Positions 34,042 to 42,492 of a stretch of 53,862 nucleotides of DNA are shown in pieces. How positions within the stretch are numbered: position 1 is the stretch's first letter; each line of letters begins with the position of its first letter. The notes below the pieces were generated by a model that made no database searches, was not told the origin of the DNA, and saw only the letters and a program-made list of their open reading frames with translations. The position numbers and the translations under genes were made by a program. The stretch comes from Pseudomonas duriflava (GTDB taxonomy: Bacteria > Pseudomonadota > Gammaproteobacteria > Pseudomonadales > Pseudomonadaceae): positions 1 through 53,862 of the forward strand of contig NZ_VLKY01000019.1 in the NCBI RefSeq assembly GCF_007830155.1, written 5' to 3'.

Positions 34042-34614
34042 ATGCCTTGGCCAACAACGCAGCGCGCACAAACCCGTCAACGAATCCTTGATAGCTCAGC
34101 CAGGCTATTTGCTCTTTATGGTTACGATGCCGTTAGCATTGATATGGTCATGAAAGAGGCCGAGCTCACAAGAGGAGCCTTCTACCACCACTTTACGTCC
34201 AAGGCTGATTTGTATGAGCGCACGTTACACAGCGCTGCAATTCAGGGGGGGCAACTTCTTGAAAAAGCGGGTGCGGAAGGTCTGGAAGGGATCGTTAGGG
34301 AGTATCTGCAGATGGATCATCGGAGCGGGGAGTACATGCATTGTCCCTTAGCGTTCATGATCAATGATTGTGCTCGGCAGGATGGCTTTATTCAGGAAAG
34401 CTACACCCAGATCTTTTCTTCCTTTGTCGCTCGACTTGAAGAAGCGCTGACGGCTAGTCCTACTGACAACAAGCGGGAGCAAGCATTACGCATGGCCACA
34501 ACCATGATTGGAGGAGTTGCTCTTGCACGCGCAGTCAATGATGAACTGTTGGCAGAACAGATATTGTTGGCTTGCCAAGGGCAATGCCTAGAACTACTTG
34601 CAACCGACGCTTAG
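34042..34614 (+). CDS. TetR-family repressor
   Basis: 190 residues from the ATG at 34042, which follows GAGGGAAAGG; in-frame starts at 34015 (GTG) and 34030 are possible. The helix-turn-helix is typical: RQRILDSSARLFALYGYDAV and then LTRGAFYHHFTSKADLYERT. The C-terminal domain is of the TetR_C type seen with NemR-like repressors. It probably controls the divergent GST (and itself) through the palindrome at 33961-33988. The inducer is unknown, perhaps an electrophile. Confidence 0.88.
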   Translation: MPWPTTQRAQTRQRILDSSARLFALYGYDAVSIDMVMKEAELTRGAFYHHFTSKADLYERTLHSAAIQGGQLLEKAGAEGLEGIVREYLQMDHRSGEYMHCPLAFMINDCARQDGFIQESYTQIFSSFVARLEEALTASPTDNKREQALRMATTMIGGVALARAVNDELLAEQILLACQGQCLELLATDA

Positions 34615-34761
34615 ATTTCGCATTGTCGAACACAACAGACATATCCCTTTTCAGGAAAAGCTTAGTCTCATTGAGCAATAGAGTGCTATGGGGCAGCAAT
34701 CAAATGATCAAAATCAACTTCTAAACTTCAGACATTGATTTAGTGCTGATTTGAGCGATGC

Positions 34762-34791
34762 AGCTATTGACGTATACCCCAGCGATTACAG
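34762..34791 (+). repeat. Array motif R3
   Basis: AGCTATTGACGTATACCCCA, then GCGATTACAG. The left part of the motif is shortened (the GTGTAGTCATTAGG segment is missing), while TATACCCCAGCGATTACAGG is kept. It lies 108 bp upstream of the beta-lactamase start. Confidence 0.7.
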
Positions 34792-34898
34792 GCTATGGCC
34801 ATTAGCTTTCGTCAAGCCAGAGATCAAAAAGCCACCAGATCTCTGTTTTCTCTATGAGATGTATAGTCGGAGCACACGTTTAGAAAGGACTGTCCTAA

Positions 34899-35705
34899 GT
34901 GCTTCGCTACATCTCAGGTATCTCCGCGTTGTTTCTTATGTGCTCAGCAGCCCAGGCGGGAACGCTATGTACTCTCATTGCTGACGCGCATACGCAAAAA
35001 GTCATTATGAAAAAGGGTGAATGTAGCCAGCGTGTCACCCCGGCCTCCACATTCAAAATTGCCTTGAGTCTGATGGGCTACGACGCTGGCTTTCTGAAAG
35101 ACGCAACCACACCAACACTGACATATAAGGCAGGTGATCCGGATTGGGGCGGCGCGATGTGGTTACGTCCAACCAATCCTAACGACTGGATTAAATACTC
35201 TGTTGTCTGGTATTCCCAAAGGATTACTCATCATCTGGGAGAGCCGCGGGTACGTGATTACGCTCAAGCCTTTGGATTCGGGAATGCAGACATCTCGGGA
35301 GATCCAGGCAAACAAAACGGTCTTGATCGGGCATGGATTAGTTCATCATTAAAAATATCACCTGTTGAACAGGTAGATTTCCTGACGAAGCTCGTAAATA
35401 GACAGCTTCCTGTGTCTCAACACGCTGTAGAAATGACCTCACGTATTACAGAGGTTGCCCAGCTACCTGGCGGCTGGGAAGTGCACGGAAAGACAGGAAC
35501 AGCCTTCCCACGTGACGCAAACGGCGAATCTGACGAGGCACATGGCTATGGCTGGTTTGTTGGATGGGCCACGAAGGGTAACCAGACGCTGGTGTTTACT
35601 CGTTTAAGACAGGATGAACAGGCGGACCCAATGCCAGCTGGAAAACGAGTACGTGATGAAATACTGGCAGAGTGGCCAGAGATTACAACGTCCTATGGCA
35701 AGTAG
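34899..35705 (+). CDS. Class D (OXA-type) beta-lactamase
   Basis: 268 residues starting with GTG at 34899, with a signal peptide (cut after AQA, about 20). Class D motifs are all present: S50-T-F-K53 (PASTFKIAL), S101-V-V103 (YSVVWYSQ), FGN at 127-129 in place of the common YGN, WISSSLKISP, and K198-T-G200 (HGKTGTAF). It should hydrolyse penicillins in the periplasm; spectrum cannot be judged. The FGN variant occurs in some OXA groups. It is a single-gene unit between motifs R3 and R4, in the way such genes sit in integron cassettes. Confidence 0.92.
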   Translation: MLRYISGISALFLMCSAAQAGTLCTLIADAHTQKVIMKKGECSQRVTPASTFKIALSLMGYDAGFLKDATTPTLTYKAGDPDWGGAMWLRPTNPNDWIKYSVVWYSQRITHHLGEPRVRDYAQAFGFGNADISGDPGKQNGLDRAWISSSLKISPVEQVDFLTKLVNRQLPVSQHAVEMTSRITEVAQLPGGWEVHGKTGTAFPRDANGESDEAHGYGWFVGWATKGNQTLVFTRLRQDEQADPMPAGKRVRDEILAEWPEITTSYGK

Positions 35706-35780
35706 TCTCTAATACAAGGAACCACCATAAAGCAGTGGCAGTTCTAACCCTTGGCAAAATACATAGCCTATCAAACAGTA

Positions 35781-35827
35781 ATAGCTATTTTTGTGTATCC
35801 ATTAGGGTATGCTTCATCGACTAAAGG
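35781..35827 (+). repeat. Array motif R4
   Basis: ATAGCTATTTTTGTGTATCC, then ATTAGGGTATGCTTCATCGA and CTAAAGG. The left half agrees with R6 and R7; the right half of the core is changed (GCTTCATC in place of CCCCAGC). It lies 76 bp after the beta-lactamase stop. Confidence 0.75.
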
Positions 35828-35847
35828 CTTAATCGAGCTGCGTGCAA

Positions 35848-36240
35848 TTAGTCTTCAGATCGGCTATTTGAATGGCGATTACGTTCATAATGGTTCGCAA
35901 TATCAAACGATGGTAACCAGGATTCACGCCGGACGGTCCAAAGCTCGTAGGTAGGAACCAGTTGGTTTGGAGCGTCAAGCGATCCTAAATTTATCTCGAT
36001 CTCATCATCGCTCCGCTGATAGATCGATGAGCCGCATTTGGGGCAGAAATGGCGTCCTAAATAGGCCTGCGTCTCGCCTTCAATTGTCACCACACTTTCA
36101 GCGAAAATTGCAGAAGCGTGAAATAGAGCGCCGTGATACTTACGGCAGTCTAGACAGTGACACATACCAACCCGATAAGGCTGACCTAGGGCCAGAATCC
36201 GAACCGCTCCACATAGGCAACTGCCTGTAAACTTACTCAT
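35848..36240 (-). CDS. GFA-domain protein (glutathione-dependent formaldehyde-activating enzyme-like)
   Basis: 130 residues from the ATG at 36238-36240, with AAAGGAAAAG upstream. The zinc ligands of the GFA fold are in order: GSCLCGAVR, CHCLDCRKYHG and FCPKCGSSI. Family members bind two zinc ions and are annotated as formaldehyde-activating, though most have unproved activity. It is on the minus strand in unit R4-R5, so array genes are not all in one direction. Confidence 0.87.
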   Translation of the reverse strand: MSKFTGSCLCGAVRILALGQPYRVGMCHCLDCRKYHGALFHASAIFAESVVTIEGETQAYLGRHFCPKCGSSIYQRSDDEIEINLGSLDAPNQLVPTYELWTVRRESWLPSFDIANHYERNRHSNSRSED

Positions 36241-36424
36241 GTCTTTTCCTTTGAGGCTTTCACCACTTAGCATGTGAGGCAGGCTTCATGGGTTGCAGGC
36301 CGTTATTATCTGACTACGCCTAGTGACCTCCCGACAGAGAACAAACGCTTCTTTCCAAAAAGTTAGCTTGATGTACTGATCTTCTTAGCTTGAGACAGGG
36401 CAGATTCATAGTTATCTCTTTGAT

Positions 36425-36452
36425 ATTATTTGGGTATACCCCAGCGACCACA
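36425..36452 (+). repeat. Array motif R5
   Basis: ATTATTTGGGTATACCCCAG, then CGACCACA. Perfect GGGTATACCC core; the upstream GTGTAGTC part is not kept. It lies upstream of the next unknown gene. Confidence 0.75.
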
Positions 36453-36590
36453 TAGCATATTTACTAGTCTGGAGATTTGCTGACAAAACGGTTGCCTAAC
36501 CCAAGCATTCCGTATGATTCAATAGGGCCATTGCAGAGAAGGAAGCAGACTAGCCATCCTAATCATTTCGGCTCTAAGGTTACTTATGCT

Positions 36591-36977
36591 ATGAACGAAC
36601 CACCTTTTAGCCTAGAACAAATAGCATCTAGGTCTGGCCAATCTAAAATGGACAGATTGGTTAGACACTGGCTTATAGGACTACCAGTTGCCGCCAGAAT
36701 TGATTTTCTCAAGCAGCTCTGGCCATTGAATTATCGATTCGCGCTCATACTGACTCAGGCCGCTCAGCTCCCTAAGCGTGAAAACCAAGATTTATTCAAA
36801 TACTTGCTACGAACAAGCAGTCACAATGCTGCCGAAGAGCTCATAAACAGATTTGAACCGATTCTCGGAAAGGAACGATTCTGGCAAATTGCTTCGGTAG
36901 AAGAGCTATCGCCTGCTATGCAAGATTTCCTCAACTACCACAGCGGCAGTCATCTAAAGCGTCTGTCGAGCGAATGA
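36591..36977 (+). CDS. Unknown protein, unit R5-R6
   Basis: 128 residues from the ATG at 36591; the frame is open back to 36477, but the extra N-terminus lacks a ribosome site. Helical, soluble, with a lysine- and arginine-rich character (RHWLIGLPVAARIDFLKQLW near 27-46). No known domain recognised. It is the only gene in its unit. Confidence 0.55.
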   Translation: MNEPPFSLEQIASRSGQSKMDRLVRHWLIGLPVAARIDFLKQLWPLNYRFALILTQAAQLPKRENQDLFKYLLRTSSHNAAEELINRFEPILGKERFWQIASVEELSPAMQDFLNYHSGSHLKRLSSE

Positions 36978-37013
36978 AAATATCTTAGTCGTTCTGATTC
37001 GCTCACTCGAATG

Positions 37014-37059
37014 ATAGCTTTTCTTGTGTAGTCATTAGGGTGTACCCCAGCGGTAACAG
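37014..37059 (+). repeat. Array motif R6
   Basis: GATAGCTTTTCTTGTGTAGT, then CATTAGGGTGTACCCCAGCG and GTAACA. Flanking GATAGCT and AGCTATC (37067-37073) form an outer inverted pair around the motif. Confidence 0.8.
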
Positions 37060-37336
37060 CGAGCAGCTATCGTCTGGGTATAGCGATAAATAGGCAGGAG
37101 GACTTAAACGACTACACCGCCTATTCGCTGCACCTAACGACTATACTCAACCACCTGATTTTACCCTCAAGCTGAAAGATTATTCCCTTTCAATTGATGA
37201 TGCCATTTAGATGGCATTTGTTTGGATACTCCAGCGTACCTCGTCCAAACACACCCTTTCTCGCTTAACGAGGCATGTTCGCTTTACTCCTTTGCATGGG
37301 TTGGAAACATTGACGGGAACTGTATGCATAGCCATG

Positions 37337-37352
37337 CTGTATAAAAATACAC
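37337..37352 (+). promoter_or_regulatory. LexA-like SOS box upstream of umuD copy 1
   Basis: CTGTATAAAAATACAC: CTG-N10-CAC with an AT-rich centre, one base off the CTG-N10-CAG consensus, 26 bp upstream of the umuD start. The same site is conserved before the second umuD. Confidence 0.65.
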
Positions 37353-37377
37353 ATAACCATGTCGCTCGGATGTCGTC

Positions 37378-37821
37378 ATGCAAAGCCACTCCATCACCAT
37401 TTTAGGCCCGCTTTCGGCCACGGATTTAACCCTCCCGCTTTACGGGTATCGCGTTCCAGCAGGCTTTTCCAGTCCCGCCCAGGACCACATTGAAGAACGC
37501 ATATCGCTGGACCACTTGCTTGAGATCCAGGCGCCCCATACCTACCTGGTACGTGCGCACGGCGACAGCATGATTGGGAGTGGTATCTACGTCGGTGATC
37601 TGCTAGTCGTTGATCGATCAGCTGATGCAGTACAGGGTGACGTGATCATTGCCGCCATCAATGGCGAGCCGGTTGTTAAACGCCTCGGCAAGGTTGGCGA
37701 AACGCTGGCGCTTCTCTCCGACAATCCTATCTACCACCCCCGGCTGATCCTTGAAGGCGACGACCTTGAGGTCTGGGGCGTTGTGCGGTGTAGTCTGCGG
37801 ACGCATCGCGGCCATGTCTGA
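37378..37821 (+). CDS. umuD: UmuD/RulA-type translesion polymerase subunit, copy 1
   Basis: 147 residues with the S24 peptidase dyad S64 (HGDSMIGSG) and K101 (PVVKRLGK) and a self-cleavage site at A28-G29 (VPAGF). On SOS induction it would cleave itself to the active form. It is about 93 percent identical to the second copy 8 kb downstream. Its umuC partner is cut after 15 codons, so this copy lacks a polymerase unless it pairs with the product of the intact copy. Single-residue differences (Y71-V/D72, for example) show the copies have diverged. Confidence 0.92.
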   Translation: MQSHSITILGPLSATDLTLPLYGYRVPAGFSSPAQDHIEERISLDHLLEIQAPHTYLVRAHGDSMIGSGIYVGDLLVVDRSADAVQGDVIIAAINGEPVVKRLGKVGETLALLSDNPIYHPRLILEGDDLEVWGVVRCSLRTHRGHV

Positions 37822-37966
37822 CGAGACTATCTTTGCGCTGATCGACTGTAATAGTTCCGGGGCCTTACTAACAGTTATAATATATTTTTTCTCGAAAAAT
37901 CATTTGGTTAGACTAGGTAACTTTTTTCATATTTTATTGTTTTCAGGTAGTTGTCGGCCACGCTAA
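37814..37966 (+). pseudogene. umuC 5' fragment
   Basis: Starts at ATG 37814, overlapping umuD by 8 bp. It encodes MSDETIFALIDCNSS, matching the start of the intact UmuC (MSDKIYCLIDCNSF), and then runs into unrelated AT-rich DNA (GALLTVIIYF...) to a stop at 37966. The homology breaks at about 37856 within TGTAATAG. This is a gene interrupted by insertion or recombination. Confidence 0.85.
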
Positions 37967-38446
37967 TCGGGCTATAAATGCCCTCTTTTCACTTACTATC
38001 ATATAGCTCGCAACATCAGGTATGGAGTGACAAGGCAGGACTCAACGCGGCAATAGAGTTCCTGGCTAGGTAGTTGAACAGACTTGCCCGCCCGTTTGCA
38101 TTCGACCTGACCAGTCCTTTAGGACGGATTCGACCAGTACGCTTCTTGATCATGACCAGCAGAAGACGACCCATAGCTGCCGTTTGGGAAGGGCAGCTCA
38201 CGGCCAGCTATGGGCGGTCATGGCAGTGAGCAAATGCAAAGTCGGCGTTCCCGCTACGAATCGTGCGCAGCGAGCCTGCCAGACATCGCTCATGGCTATA
38301 TCTTTTGGTGTGAAAGTCGGTATTTATGCGGTGTCGGTGCTGCGCAGGGAGAGTTGTTAGAGCAGAAGCTAACCTATGTCTGCTTACCTTTAGCGAATCG
38401 AGCGAACGGGACATCCGGTGCGCTATCTCGATTTTTAGCAGCAACC
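37967..38446. other. Intergenic region with inverted repeats
   Basis: No supported gene. It contains a 65 bp sequence at 38082-38146 that recurs inverted at 44032-44094, and a perfect 10 bp inverted repeat CCCATAGCTG/CAGCTATGGG at 38170-38179 and 38205-38214 with a 25-base loop. Overlapping short frames on both strands show no family resemblance. Confidence 0.6.
38082..38146 (-). repeat. Flanking inverted repeat, left copy
   Basis: Read on the minus strand it begins GAAGCGTACTGGTCGAATCC and ends GTCGAATGCAAACGGGCGGG. It is about 80 percent identical to 44032-44094 in opposite orientation, so the pair brackets the LysE-to-ElaA block. Confidence 0.7.
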
Positions 38447-39070
38447 TTATGAACGCGACGGCCCGTTTGCTACAGCCAGTAGAATCCCAAATCCGACCAG
38501 AAGTGCGCCGAACGTGCGGTCGATCCAGTGACGCCCAGCCAGTAGCCGATCCCGCACGGGCCCGGCAGAGAAGCAAAGCGCTACTAAACTGAACCACGCT
38601 ATATGTGCCACTGAGATGAAAGCCCCATAGCCGATTTGCATCGCCAGTGGCGTTTCAGGTCGTACTACCTGCATGAATAGGCTGACGATGAATATGGTGG
38701 TTTTTGGATTGAGCGCATTGGTAAGAAAGCCAGTACGCAAGGCAGCTGCATCTGAAAGCGACGCCACGGCGCGGTCGGCCAGTACACGGCTGGGTTTAGA
38801 ACGGAGCATTTTTACGCCGAGATAGACCAAGTAAACGGCCCCAACAAGCTTGATTGCATTGAATAACCAAAGTGATTGTTGGATTAGCAGGCCCACGCCT
38901 ACGAGGGTGTACGTGAGGTGCACGAGCACACCCAGCCCGATCCCTAATGCCGTCAGCACACCAGCGCGCCGCGAGAGCATAAGGCTGTTGCGCGATACCA
39001 TCGCAAAGTCCGGCCCCGGGCTGATAACGGCAAGTATAGTTATAGTGATTACAGCTATCAGTTCAGTCAT
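38447..39070 (-). CDS. LysE/RhtB-family amino acid exporter
   Basis: 207 residues, six predicted membrane helices and the family signature ISPGPDFAMVSRNSL near residue 16. It exports amino acids or analogues such as homoserine or threonine. It is divergent from a LysR regulator, 66 bp apart, the usual LysE-LysG style pairing. Length is typical (about 205). Substrate not assignable. Confidence 0.88.
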   Translation of the reverse strand: MTELIAVITITILAVISPGPDFAMVSRNSLMLSRRAGVLTALGIGLGVLVHLTYTLVGVGLLIQQSLWLFNAIKLVGAVYLVYLGVKMLRSKPSRVLADRAVASLSDAAALRTGFLTNALNPKTTIFIVSLFMQVVRPETPLAMQIGYGAFISVAHIAWFSLVALCFSAGPVRDRLLAGRHWIDRTFGALLVGFGILLAVANGPSRS

Positions 39071-39136
39071 GGCGTATTCTGTATAAAATTGACGAATTTA
39101 CAGGATGTTATCCAGCACTATGCTTGGTGAACAGCG

Positions 39137-40060
39137 ATGATTTCTGATAGTAATGGTGAGTCAGACTCACTATTGTACAATGCGAGATTGCCCTCGTTGA
39201 TTGCGCTGCGCTGCTTCGAGGCGGCTGCCCGCCTAGAGAATTTCAGCCGGGCGGCGGACGAGTTGCACCTAACTCCGGGCGCAGTCAGTCGTGCTGTGCG
39301 CCTGCTGGAAGACGAACTCGGGGTAGCCTTGTTCGATCGGCGCAGCCGACGCGTGTATTTGAATGATGCCGGCCGCACACTTGCGCAAGCTGTCGGTAGT
39401 GGTTTGGATCTGATGCGGGAGGCAGTCAGCGATCTGCGTGCCAATGCTCGACAAGGGCGGCGCTGGGTGCTGTCCTGTGAGCCCACTCTGCTCATGCGCT
39501 GGCTGATTCCGCGCTGGTCGGCCTTCCAGACGTTGCACCCGGAGGTCGATGTGCACCTAGTGGCCGGTGGAGGCCCGTTCAGCTTCGTCAATGGGATTGA
39601 CTTGGCCATACGCCGGGACGACTTCCCTTGGCCCGCCAGCTACCACGTGGAACCTTTGTTCGCGGAAAAAGTGGGACCGGTTTGCCGCGCCGACAAGGCA
39701 GCAGAATGGTTCACGCAAAGAAAGTCCGGGACCGTGCTCAAAGCTACCGCCCCGTGTCTGCATACCCGCTCGCGCTTGAGCGCGTGGCAGGAATGGGCAT
39801 CTGCCGTAGGCAAGCCCGCTCCGGAGACGGCCGGACAGACGTTCGAACATTTCTACTTTAGTTTGCAGGCCGCCGTGGCCGGGCTAGGTGTGGCTATCGG
39901 TCCTTGGCATCTTGTCCGCGATGACTTGGACACAGGGGTACTGTCTGCGCCGTTGGGTTTTGTGGAGGACGGGTCATACTACTGCCTGTTTTCTCCTCAC
40001 CCCCCACAGCCCAACAGCCTGCAAACCGACCTGCTGGAGTGGCTGCGCGCCTCGACATAG
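39137..40060 (+). CDS. LysR-family regulator (GcvA-like)
   Basis: 307 residues. The N-terminal winged helix is LIALRCFEAAARLENFSRAA and then LHLTPGAVSRAVRLLEDELG, followed by the substrate-binding domain (about 100-300) with ALFDRRSRRVYLN. The sequence LTPGAVSRAVRLLE resembles the GcvA subgroup. It likely controls the divergent LysE exporter through the 66 bp shared promoter. The gap to the next gene is about 110 bp. Confidence 0.88.
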   Translation: MISDSNGESDSLLYNARLPSLIALRCFEAAARLENFSRAADELHLTPGAVSRAVRLLEDELGVALFDRRSRRVYLNDAGRTLAQAVGSGLDLMREAVSDLRANARQGRRWVLSCEPTLLMRWLIPRWSAFQTLHPEVDVHLVAGGGPFSFVNGIDLAIRRDDFPWPASYHVEPLFAEKVGPVCRADKAAEWFTQRKSGTVLKATAPCLHTRSRLSAWQEWASAVGKPAPETAGQTFEHFYFSLQAAVAGLGVAIGPWHLVRDDLDTGVLSAPLGFVEDGSYYCLFSPHPPQPNSLQTDLLEWLRAST

Positions 40061-40168
40061 ACAAAGCAATGCAGCGAAAAATACTACTGTGCTCTAGTAG
40101 AGACCGTGTAGCTGAGCAAGCGAGCAAGCCCCTCGCCTTGAGGGTGCTCCCTCCCCACGGTCGAAAAT

Positions 40169-41062
40169 CTAACTTAATTCGAGCTCATCGATCACTGCTG
40201 CAATTCGCTGACGTGTCTCACCCGTGAAGGTCCGTAGTGGCAACGGCAGGCTTGGGGTAGTGGTGAACTGACGCAGCTCTGCCGCAGTCGCGATCACTCG
40301 TAGACTACCCCCACAATCCCGGAACAATGCCCATAAGGGTTCTAACCTTCGTGACAAGCGCGTGGCCTCTGCCGCATTGCCCGTCAATGCCGTGTCGGTC
40401 ATGATCTTTGCCGTATTGGGAAACAGCCCGCCCATCACCGAGTACCAGGCTTCGCACCCTGCATTCAGGCCAGTGGCTGCAAGCGTATCACCACTCACTC
40501 CAATGGTGACATGCTTGGGAATAACCGCTCGCAACCGATCCACACGCGCTTTTGCCTCATCCGGTACTACGGAAACGCCTGGAATTTTAATGGAGCCCAC
40601 CCATGGGAGATGCGCTATACGGCCATGGAGCTCATCGTTGAACTCGAAATGTGTCGTCCCTGGATTGTCGTAGACGCACAATGGGACAGAGATATTGGAA
40701 GTCACCGCTTGGTACAGCGAATAAACGTCCTCATCCGTCAGTTTTTGATAGGACATAGGCGGCAGAAGCAACGCTTTGACCCCCACCTGCTGAGCATCCT
40801 CAGCCAAGTCCAGGACATCGCGTGTACGCACGGCACCGATACTGACCATGACCGGAATCTCGCCGGCACACTCTACCGCTATCTGGGCGACGCGTTGCCG
40901 CTCTGTGCGAGACAGATAGGCGTAGCTACCAGTGGAACCGAGTGCTCCGATAGATGAGACATTGGCCAGCACGAGGTTTTCGACCAGACGAGTAAAAGCC
41001 TGCTCGTCTACGCCTGTTTCATTCATGGGGGTCAAAGGAAAAGCGCTTAGGCCGTTGAACAT
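40169..41062 (-). CDS. DapA-like (dihydrodipicolinate synthase family) aldolase
   Basis: 297 residues from the ATG at 41060-41062 (GAGGATTAAC upstream). A TIM-barrel with the family motif GSTGSYAYLSRTERQRV, the tyrosine in VYDNPGTTHF and the Schiff-base lysine in VGSIKIPGVS. Family members act on pyruvate and an aldehyde, or cleave such adducts; the GxxGE motif of true DapA is here GSTGSY, so it is probably not lysine biosynthetic. It follows the B3/4 gene by 22 bp in a two-gene operon. Confidence 0.88.
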   Translation of the reverse strand: MFNGLSAFPLTPMNETGVDEQAFTRLVENLVLANVSSIGALGSTGSYAYLSRTERQRVAQIAVECAGEIPVMVSIGAVRTRDVLDLAEDAQQVGVKALLLPPMSYQKLTDEDVYSLYQAVTSNISVPLCVYDNPGTTHFEFNDELHGRIAHLPWVGSIKIPGVSVVPDEAKARVDRLRAVIPKHVTIGVSGDTLAATGLNAGCEAWYSVMGGLFPNTAKIMTDTALTGNAAEATRLSRRLEPLWALFRDCGGSLRVIATAAELRQFTTTPSLPLPLRTFTGETRQRIAAVIDELELS

Positions 41063-41084
41063 TGTTAATCCTCGATCCAGCGGG

Positions 41085-41780
41085 TTAGTGGGCACTGGCT
41101 TCTATCAGCGCACACTCAATCTGAGCACCTGGCATTATTAGTCGTAAGCCCTCACTAAGTCTGTCGCCAGACTCGATGAGCGCTTCCAGTGGCATTGCAG
41201 GCAAGCTTTCAAGGATGAACCACATATGCTTCGCCTGGGCATCCAGGCGGGTCCGGACGCCTTGCCGCCAGTTCCAGCGGCGACAGGTAACGCCTTGGTC
41301 GTCACGCCATATGACTTCGCCTATGTCGGGGTATTCATGGGAAGGGGCGCCCTCCTTTATGGTGTCGAATGGCTCGGTTCCGTTGGCTATCACCAACCGC
41401 GGTGACCCAACGTAAGCTTCAGCGTTTTCACCACCGACAGGGATTGCATATTCAAGGCTAATGGCATTGTAGAGATCGACTACCGGGTCGATGCTGGGAA
41501 GACTGCCATCTCGCAGTACCCGCTTGCGTAACGCATCCGCAGAACACGGAGTGCGTTGAGGCTTGGCACCAAATTGCCGATAGAGGTCTGCCCAAGCCCT
41601 GAGGTGAGCTTCAGCCCAGTCCGCGCCGCCTGCCTGGACCACCCTACACGCCTGGGCTAGCCAATCGACGGCAATGTGCGGATGAGTCATCGGTGCAGCT
41701 TCGACCACAATGCTCAGTGCTCTGAAGCCCGGTGCAAGGCTAGCTACACTAGGGTCGATTGACGGCGATACAGACAACAT
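41085..41780 (-). CDS. B3/4-domain protein (PheRS beta editing-domain homologue)
   Basis: 231 residues resembling stand-alone B3/4 proteins related to the editing domain of phenylalanyl-tRNA synthetase beta subunit. Supporting sequence: LRKRVLRDGSLPSIDPVVDL and YNAISLEYAIPVGG, then IWRDDQGVTCRRWNWRQG and a C-terminal LEALIESGDRL. Relatives may deacylate mischarged tRNA or bind free amino acids. AAAGGGATT precedes the ATG. It is divergent from an XRE-cupin regulator and followed by the DapA-like gene, suggesting handling of an unusual amino acid. Confidence 0.78.
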   Translation of the reverse strand: MLSVSPSIDPSVASLAPGFRALSIVVEAAPMTHPHIAVDWLAQACRVVQAGGADWAEAHLRAWADLYRQFGAKPQRTPCSADALRKRVLRDGSLPSIDPVVDLYNAISLEYAIPVGGENAEAYVGSPRLVIANGTEPFDTIKEGAPSHEYPDIGEVIWRDDQGVTCRRWNWRQGVRTRLDAQAKHMWFILESLPAMPLEALIESGDRLSEGLRLIMPGAQIECALIEASAH

Positions 41781-41826
41781 CAGAGAATCCCTTTACTTTT
41801 GAAATTCAATTCGATGCTAGCTATTA

Positions 41827-42444
41827 ATGACCAAAAAAGTCAATATAACGACCGAGCCTGGCGCTGACGTGCAGAAGGTGAGCCAAGCGGTATCACGCAA
41901 GCTGAAGCAGGAACGGCAAGCGCAGCACATCACGCTGGATGAACTGTCCCGCCGTTCGGGGGTAAGCAAGGGAATGGTCGTAGAGATCGAGAAATGCACT
42001 GCGAATCCTAGTATTGCGATCCTGTGCAAGATTGCCGCTGCGCTGGGGCTTTCGGTGGCAGATATTGTGGACGTTGCCGACAATCCTGCGGCACACCTCA
42101 TCAGGAGCCAAGATATTCCCATTCTCTGGACTGGGCCTTTGGGAGGCTCAGCGCGTCTGCTTGCAGGTACCAGCGGCCCGAACATGATTGAGCTATGGCG
42201 ATGGGAGCTATATCCAGGCGAGAGATTCGTTTCCTTGGGGCACCCTCCAGGCACATCCGAGCTGTTTCATGTCGAGACAGGAGTCCTGCATGTTGAGGTA
42301 GGGGGGATCAAGCTAAAGGTAACGAAGGGATGTTCTGCAGTGGCCAGAACGGACGTCCCTCATACGTATTCAAACGGTGGTAGATCGAAGCTGGTATTCA
42401 CTATGTCTGTCGCAGAGATTCACGGACCTTCAAGTGAAGGGTAG
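41827..42444 (+). CDS. XRE-family regulator with cupin domain
   Basis: 205 residues: a helix-turn-helix (about 20-75, KLKQERQAQHITLDELSRRS then GVSKGMVVEIE) and a C-terminal cupin (about 120-195; FHVETGVLHVEVGGIKL). These regulators commonly control amino acid or polyamine catabolic genes by binding a small ligand in the cupin. It is divergent from the B3/4-DapA-like operon (46 bp gap) and upstream of a LysE gene, so it may control all of them. Confidence 0.87.
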   Translation: MTKKVNITTEPGADVQKVSQAVSRKLKQERQAQHITLDELSRRSGVSKGMVVEIEKCTANPSIAILCKIAAALGLSVADIVDVADNPAAHLIRSQDIPILWTGPLGGSARLLAGTSGPNMIELWRWELYPGERFVSLGHPPGTSELFHVETGVLHVEVGGIKLKVTKGCSAVARTDVPHTYSNGGRSKLVFTMSVAEIHGPSSEG

Positions 42445-42492
42445 ACCCCTCTATACCACTCAATAAAGTCCGTGCGCGGTCAGGAGCAATGA

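Larger units (their letters stand above)
36978..37377. promoter_or_regulatory. umuD copy 1 upstream region
   Basis: 400 bp holding motif R6, a small inverted repeat ATGCCAT/ATGGCAT at about 37200-37217, and a LexA-like site close to umuD. From about 37195 it is closely similar to 45240-45423 upstream of the second umuD. The 37060-37190 part has no counterpart there. Confidence 0.65.
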
